A stretch of 33,312 bases of DNA from the NCBI GenBank assembly GCA_021820485.1, contig JAKADO010000031.1, positions 1 through 33,312 of the forward strand. The letters run 5' to 3'. A program made the translations under genes and the position numbers. This DNA is from Bacillota bacterium. GTDB lineage: Bacteria; Bacillota; Sulfobacillia; Sulfobacillales; Sulfobacillaceae. Under the pieces are notes generated by a model. It saw only the letters and a program-made list of their open reading frames with translations, was not told the origin of the DNA and did no database searches. How positions within the stretch are numbered: the stretch's first letter is position 1; each line of letters starts with the position of its first letter. Positions 30,622 through 33,312 of the stretch are shown here, piece after piece.

Positions 30622-33234
30622 GTGCAGGCAGCCATCATTCGACAAAAGTTTCTGGAGTACTTTGAGGAGCACGGGCATCAGGTGGTTCCCAGTTCCCCCC
30701 TGGTTCCGGCGGGCGATCCGACTTTGTTGTTTACCAACGCGGGAATGGTGCAATTCAAAGACGTGTTCTTGGGGTTGGAGCAACGCTCCTATTCGCGGGC
30801 AGTCAGCGTGCAGAAGTGCATGCGGGCCGGAGGAAAGCACAACGATTTGGATCAGGTCGGGCGTACGGCGCGTCATCAAACCCTGTTTGAGATGCTCGGC
30901 AATTTCTCGTTTGGCGATTACTTTAAAAGGGAGGCCATACGGCTCGCCTGGACGTTTCTGACGGAAGAGCTCCATCTATCGCCAGAGGTCCTCTGGGTCA
31001 CCGTTCATGAGACGGACGACGAGGCCTTCCAACTCTGGCAAGATGTGGCGGGCGTCTCCCCGGGGCGGATTGTGCGGCTCGGCGAGGATAACTTCTGGTC
31101 GATGGGAGATACCGGCCCGTGTGGACCTAGCAGTGAGATTTTCGTCGATCGCGGCGCTGCCTATGCGTGCGGGCCCAATTGCGGACTCGGACAGTGTGAA
31201 TGCGACCGATTGCAGGAAGTATGGAACTTGGTCTTTATGCAGTATGACCGTGACGCCTCCGGTCAGTTGACACCGCTTCCCCGTCCCAGCATTGACACGG
31301 GTATGGGACTGGAGCGGATTGCCGCATACCTTCAAGGGGTTGACTCCAACTTTGACACCGACTTATTGAGGCCCCTCATCGCCGCAGTCGAGCAGCTTTC
31401 GGGCCGTACCTACGACCGCGGCCCGGAGGGAATGCCGTTTCGCGTAATCGCGGACCATGTACGAGCCATCACCTTTCTGATCGCCGAGGGAGTCTCGTTC
31501 AGCAACGAGGGGCGCGGCTACGTAATGCGTCGGATTCTCCGCCGGGCCATGCGCTATGGCATGCAGCTGGGCTTCGATGAGGCGTTTTTGTACCGACTGG
31601 TTCCCGAAGTGGGCAGGATTATGGGCCAAGCCTATCCCGAGGTGGTTAACGGCCAAAGCCAGATCGAAGCATTGGTGCATCAGGAGGAAGAGCGCTTTCT
31701 GGTGACCTTGAATGCCGGGATGAAGGTGTTGGATCAGAAGCTGCAAAACCTGGCGGCCGGGAGTACTCTCTCGGGCGGGGACGCCTTCCAGTTGTATGAT
31801 ACCTTCGGATTTCCCCTTGATTTGACGCGCGATGCCGCGTCCGAACAGGGCGTTCGCGTTGACGAACAGGCGTTCGACGTGCTGATGCAGGAGCAGCGCG
31901 AACGGGCGCGCAGGAATCGGAGCAAGATGGTGGACATGCTGCCTAATCTGGAGGCCTCCGAGTTCGTCGGCTATCATACGCTGTCATTGGCGGGGGAGGC
32001 TCTGGGTCCGCTCTATGTGGACCGGGATCGAGTGGAACGGCTGGAAACCGGCGAAACCGGCTGGATTTACGCGGCTCGCAGCCCTTTCTATCCCGAGGGC
32101 GGGGGGCAAGTGGGCGATACGGGACGGGTAACCAGCGCCACCGGCGTGGCCGAGATACAGGACACCATAAAGGCTGGGGGAGCGATTTGGCACCTGGCGC
32201 AGGTTGTGTCGGGTTACCTAATGAGCGGTCAGCCTGCGGATTGGCTGGTGGACGGCGACCGTCGCGCGGGATCGATGCGCAATCACACCGGAACTCACTT
32301 GTTGCATGCGGCGCTGCGCCAGGTGTTGGGAGGCGGCGTACGCCAAACCGGCTCGCTGGTGGCCCCAGACCGGCTTCGCTTTGACTTCTCTTATCCAAAG
32401 CCCCTGACGGATGCTCAAATTGGCGCCATCGAAGACCTGATCAATCGCTGGGTTTTGTCAGACATTCCGGTGTCGATCGACTTTTTGTCCAAGGATGAGG
32501 CCCTTAAAGGGGGAGCGCTGGCCTTCTTCGGCGACAAGTATGGCGAGACCGTCCGGGTGATCACGGTACCCGGGGCTAGTCAGGAACTCTGCGGTGGGAC
32601 TCATTGCGCGCAAACCGGGCAAATTGGTCTCTTTGCCATTGTGGAAGAGGTGTCGGTGGGCGGAGGCTCCCGCCGCATTGAAGCCGTCACGGGACTGAAC
32701 GCCCTGGAGCGGTTTCGCGGCCAGCGTGCGGCCTTGGGTGCCCTGGCCGACTTCTTCCCTGGGATCCCCCCGTCTGACTGGGCGGGCAAGGTGGCCAACT
32801 GGGTGGATGATTTGAAGCGTTACGAAAACGAGCGCGAGGAGGCCGCCCGGCGTGAGCGAGCGCGGGCGGGCCACGAGTTGGTGCGTTCCGCCAAGCCGGT
32901 TGGCGCCTTGCGTTTCGTGGTCGCAGAGGTGGAGGCTGAGTCTCCCGAGGCACTCAGAGAAGTGCTGGATGGGGTGAAGAATTCCGTGGACGGGGCCATT
33001 TTGGCCGCTCGGCATGGCGAGCGTGCTTCCCTGTTGGTTTACTTTGGTGAGGAGGTACGAAGTCGGGGCTTCCTGGCCCGTCAGTTGGTCAAACCTCTCA
33101 GTCAGGCGATTGGGGGAGGCGGAGGCGGACGGGATGACTTGGCCCAAGCGGGCGGTCGGAATCCTGAAGGCGTTCCGCAACTGTTGCAGGAGGCTCATGA
33201 CTGGATAGACAAAAACTTCGGGGTGGCAGGATAA
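30622..33234 (+). CDS. alaS: Alanyl-tRNA synthetase
   Basis: A class II synthetase of 870 residues, full length. The catalytic core has the opening IRQKFLEYFEEHGHQVVPSSPL, TNAGMVQFKDVFLG, then motif 2 and the AlaRS-specific HNDLDQVG region and FEMLGNFSFGDYFK. GDTGPCGPSSEIF is typical. The editing domain has the metal-binding HTGTHLLH (His555, His559) and CGGTHC (Cys657, His661), and the C-Ala end shows the Gly-rich GGGGGRDDLAQAGG. GTG at 30622 is preferred to TTG 30619 by ribosome-site spacing. The gap after the AI-2E gene is only 28 bases, so no T-box or own promoter is seen. It precedes ireB, as in many Firmicutes. Confidence 0.97.
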   Translation: MQAAIIRQKFLEYFEEHGHQVVPSSPLVPAGDPTLLFTNAGMVQFKDVFLGLEQRSYSRAVSVQKCMRAGGKHNDLDQVGRTARHQTLFEMLGNFSFGDYFKREAIRLAWTFLTEELHLSPEVLWVTVHETDDEAFQLWQDVAGVSPGRIVRLGEDNFWSMGDTGPCGPSSEIFVDRGAAYACGPNCGLGQCECDRLQEVWNLVFMQYDRDASGQLTPLPRPSIDTGMGLERIAAYLQGVDSNFDTDLLRPLIAAVEQLSGRTYDRGPEGMPFRVIADHVRAITFLIAEGVSFSNEGRGYVMRRILRRAMRYGMQLGFDEAFLYRLVPEVGRIMGQAYPEVVNGQSQIEALVHQEEERFLVTLNAGMKVLDQKLQNLAAGSTLSGGDAFQLYDTFGFPLDLTRDAASEQGVRVDEQAFDVLMQEQRERARRNRSKMVDMLPNLEASEFVGYHTLSLAGEALGPLYVDRDRVERLETGETGWIYAARSPFYPEGGGQVGDTGRVTSATGVAEIQDTIKAGGAIWHLAQVVSGYLMSGQPADWLVDGDRRAGSMRNHTGTHLLHAALRQVLGGGVRQTGSLVAPDRLRFDFSYPKPLTDAQIGAIEDLINRWVLSDIPVSIDFLSKDEALKGGALAFFGDKYGETVRVITVPGASQELCGGTHCAQTGQIGLFAIVEEVSVGGGSRRIEAVTGLNALERFRGQRAALGALADFFPGIPPSDWAGKVANWVDDLKRYENEREEAARRERARAGHELVRSAKPVGALRFVVAEVEAESPEALREVLDGVKNSVDGAILAARHGERASLLVYFGEEVRSRGFLARQLVKPLSQAIGGGGGGRDDLAQAGGRNPEGVPQLLQEAHDWIDKNFGVAG

Positions 33235-33281
33235 TCCATTGAGAACCGCGAAGAAGGCACACCGAGAAAGGATGTGGGACT

Positions 33282-33312
33282 ATGAGCATGTCGGATGAAA
33301 CCCGGCGTCTCG
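33282..33312 (+). CDS. ireB: Start of an IreB (UPF0297) family gene, partial
   Basis: Ten codons reach the window edge, reading MSMSDETRRL. This fits the beginning of the IreB/YrzL family (about 85 residues, a target of the IreK/PrkC kinase), whose N-terminus reads roughly S-x-D-x-T-x-x-F. In Firmicutes this gene directly follows alaS. AAAGGATG lies upstream, and a second in-frame ATG at 33288 could also be used. The short fragment makes this a context-based call. Confidence 0.55.
   Translation, partial: MSMSDETRRL

Noticed and set aside
1-33312. CRISPR arrays, insertion sequences, prophage or attachment sites
   Set aside because: No regularly spaced repeats, transposase, integrase or tRNA-linked duplication was found by eye. 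The phage-holin name of the protein at 18419 reflects family naming only.

Overview
The window looks like chromosomal core DNA from a GC-rich, spore-forming Gram-positive bacterium. The order secD-secF-recJ-apt-rel-dtd-hisS-aspS-6S RNA-rarA-Rrf2 regulator-mnmA-PRC protein-AI-2E permease-alaS-(ireB) is the one I know from Bacillus subtilis and other Firmicutes. High GC, frequent GTG/TTG starts, strong GGAGG ribosome sites, a stand-alone SpoIIE-type phosphatase and an aerobic-type succinate dehydrogenase would suit a Sulfobacillus-like organism, but the genus is inference. Nearly all genes are on the + strand and tightly packed, often with ATGA overlaps. I see no mobile element, CRISPR array, tRNA or rRNA.

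Layout. (1) 1-3026: the end of a sugar-nucleotide operon (rmlA-like C-terminus, rmlC, rmlB), translationally coupled to a MurT-type Mur ligase. (2) 3032-6044: selB, an RsbX/SpoIIE-like phosphatase and a small P-loop protein. (3) 6054-18411: a long operon from a clear sigma-A promoter: secD, secF, a small HSP20-like protein, a membrane protein, a cation-efflux protein, recJ, apt, rel, dtd, hisS and aspS, ending at a bidirectional terminator. (4) 18419-19140: a minus-strand 4-TM membrane protein and a divergent DUF3243-like small protein. (5) 19141-19518 has no protein gene but holds a terminator, a strong promoter, a 6S RNA with its own terminator, and a second promoter. (6) 19519-22184: thioredoxin, threonine aldolase, rarA. 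(7) 22350-26858: sdhC-sdhA-sdhB, a terminator, and a six-bladed propeller lipoprotein. (8) 27039-33234: Rrf2-family regulator, mnmA, PRC-barrel protein, two very small genes, an AI-2E-family permease and alaS. The window closes on the first ten codons of a probable ireB.

Most genes serve translation (three aminoacyl-tRNA synthetases, Dtd, MnmA, SelB), the stringent response and purine salvage (Rel, Apt), protein export (SecDF) and DNA repair (RecJ, RarA). The parts that depart from the familiar order are the sdh/lipoprotein block between rarA and the Rrf2 gene, the thioredoxin/aldolase pair after 6S RNA, the three-gene insert between secF and recJ, and the MurT-SelB-phosphatase-P-loop stretch. 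I found no clear new multi-gene system. The best leads are the unrecognised pair at 4919-6044, a palindrome inside the 6S promoter, a SelB with an altered guanine-recognition motif, a MurT without its GatD partner beside it, and an Rrf2 regulator with an IscR-like cysteine triad in the position of CymR.
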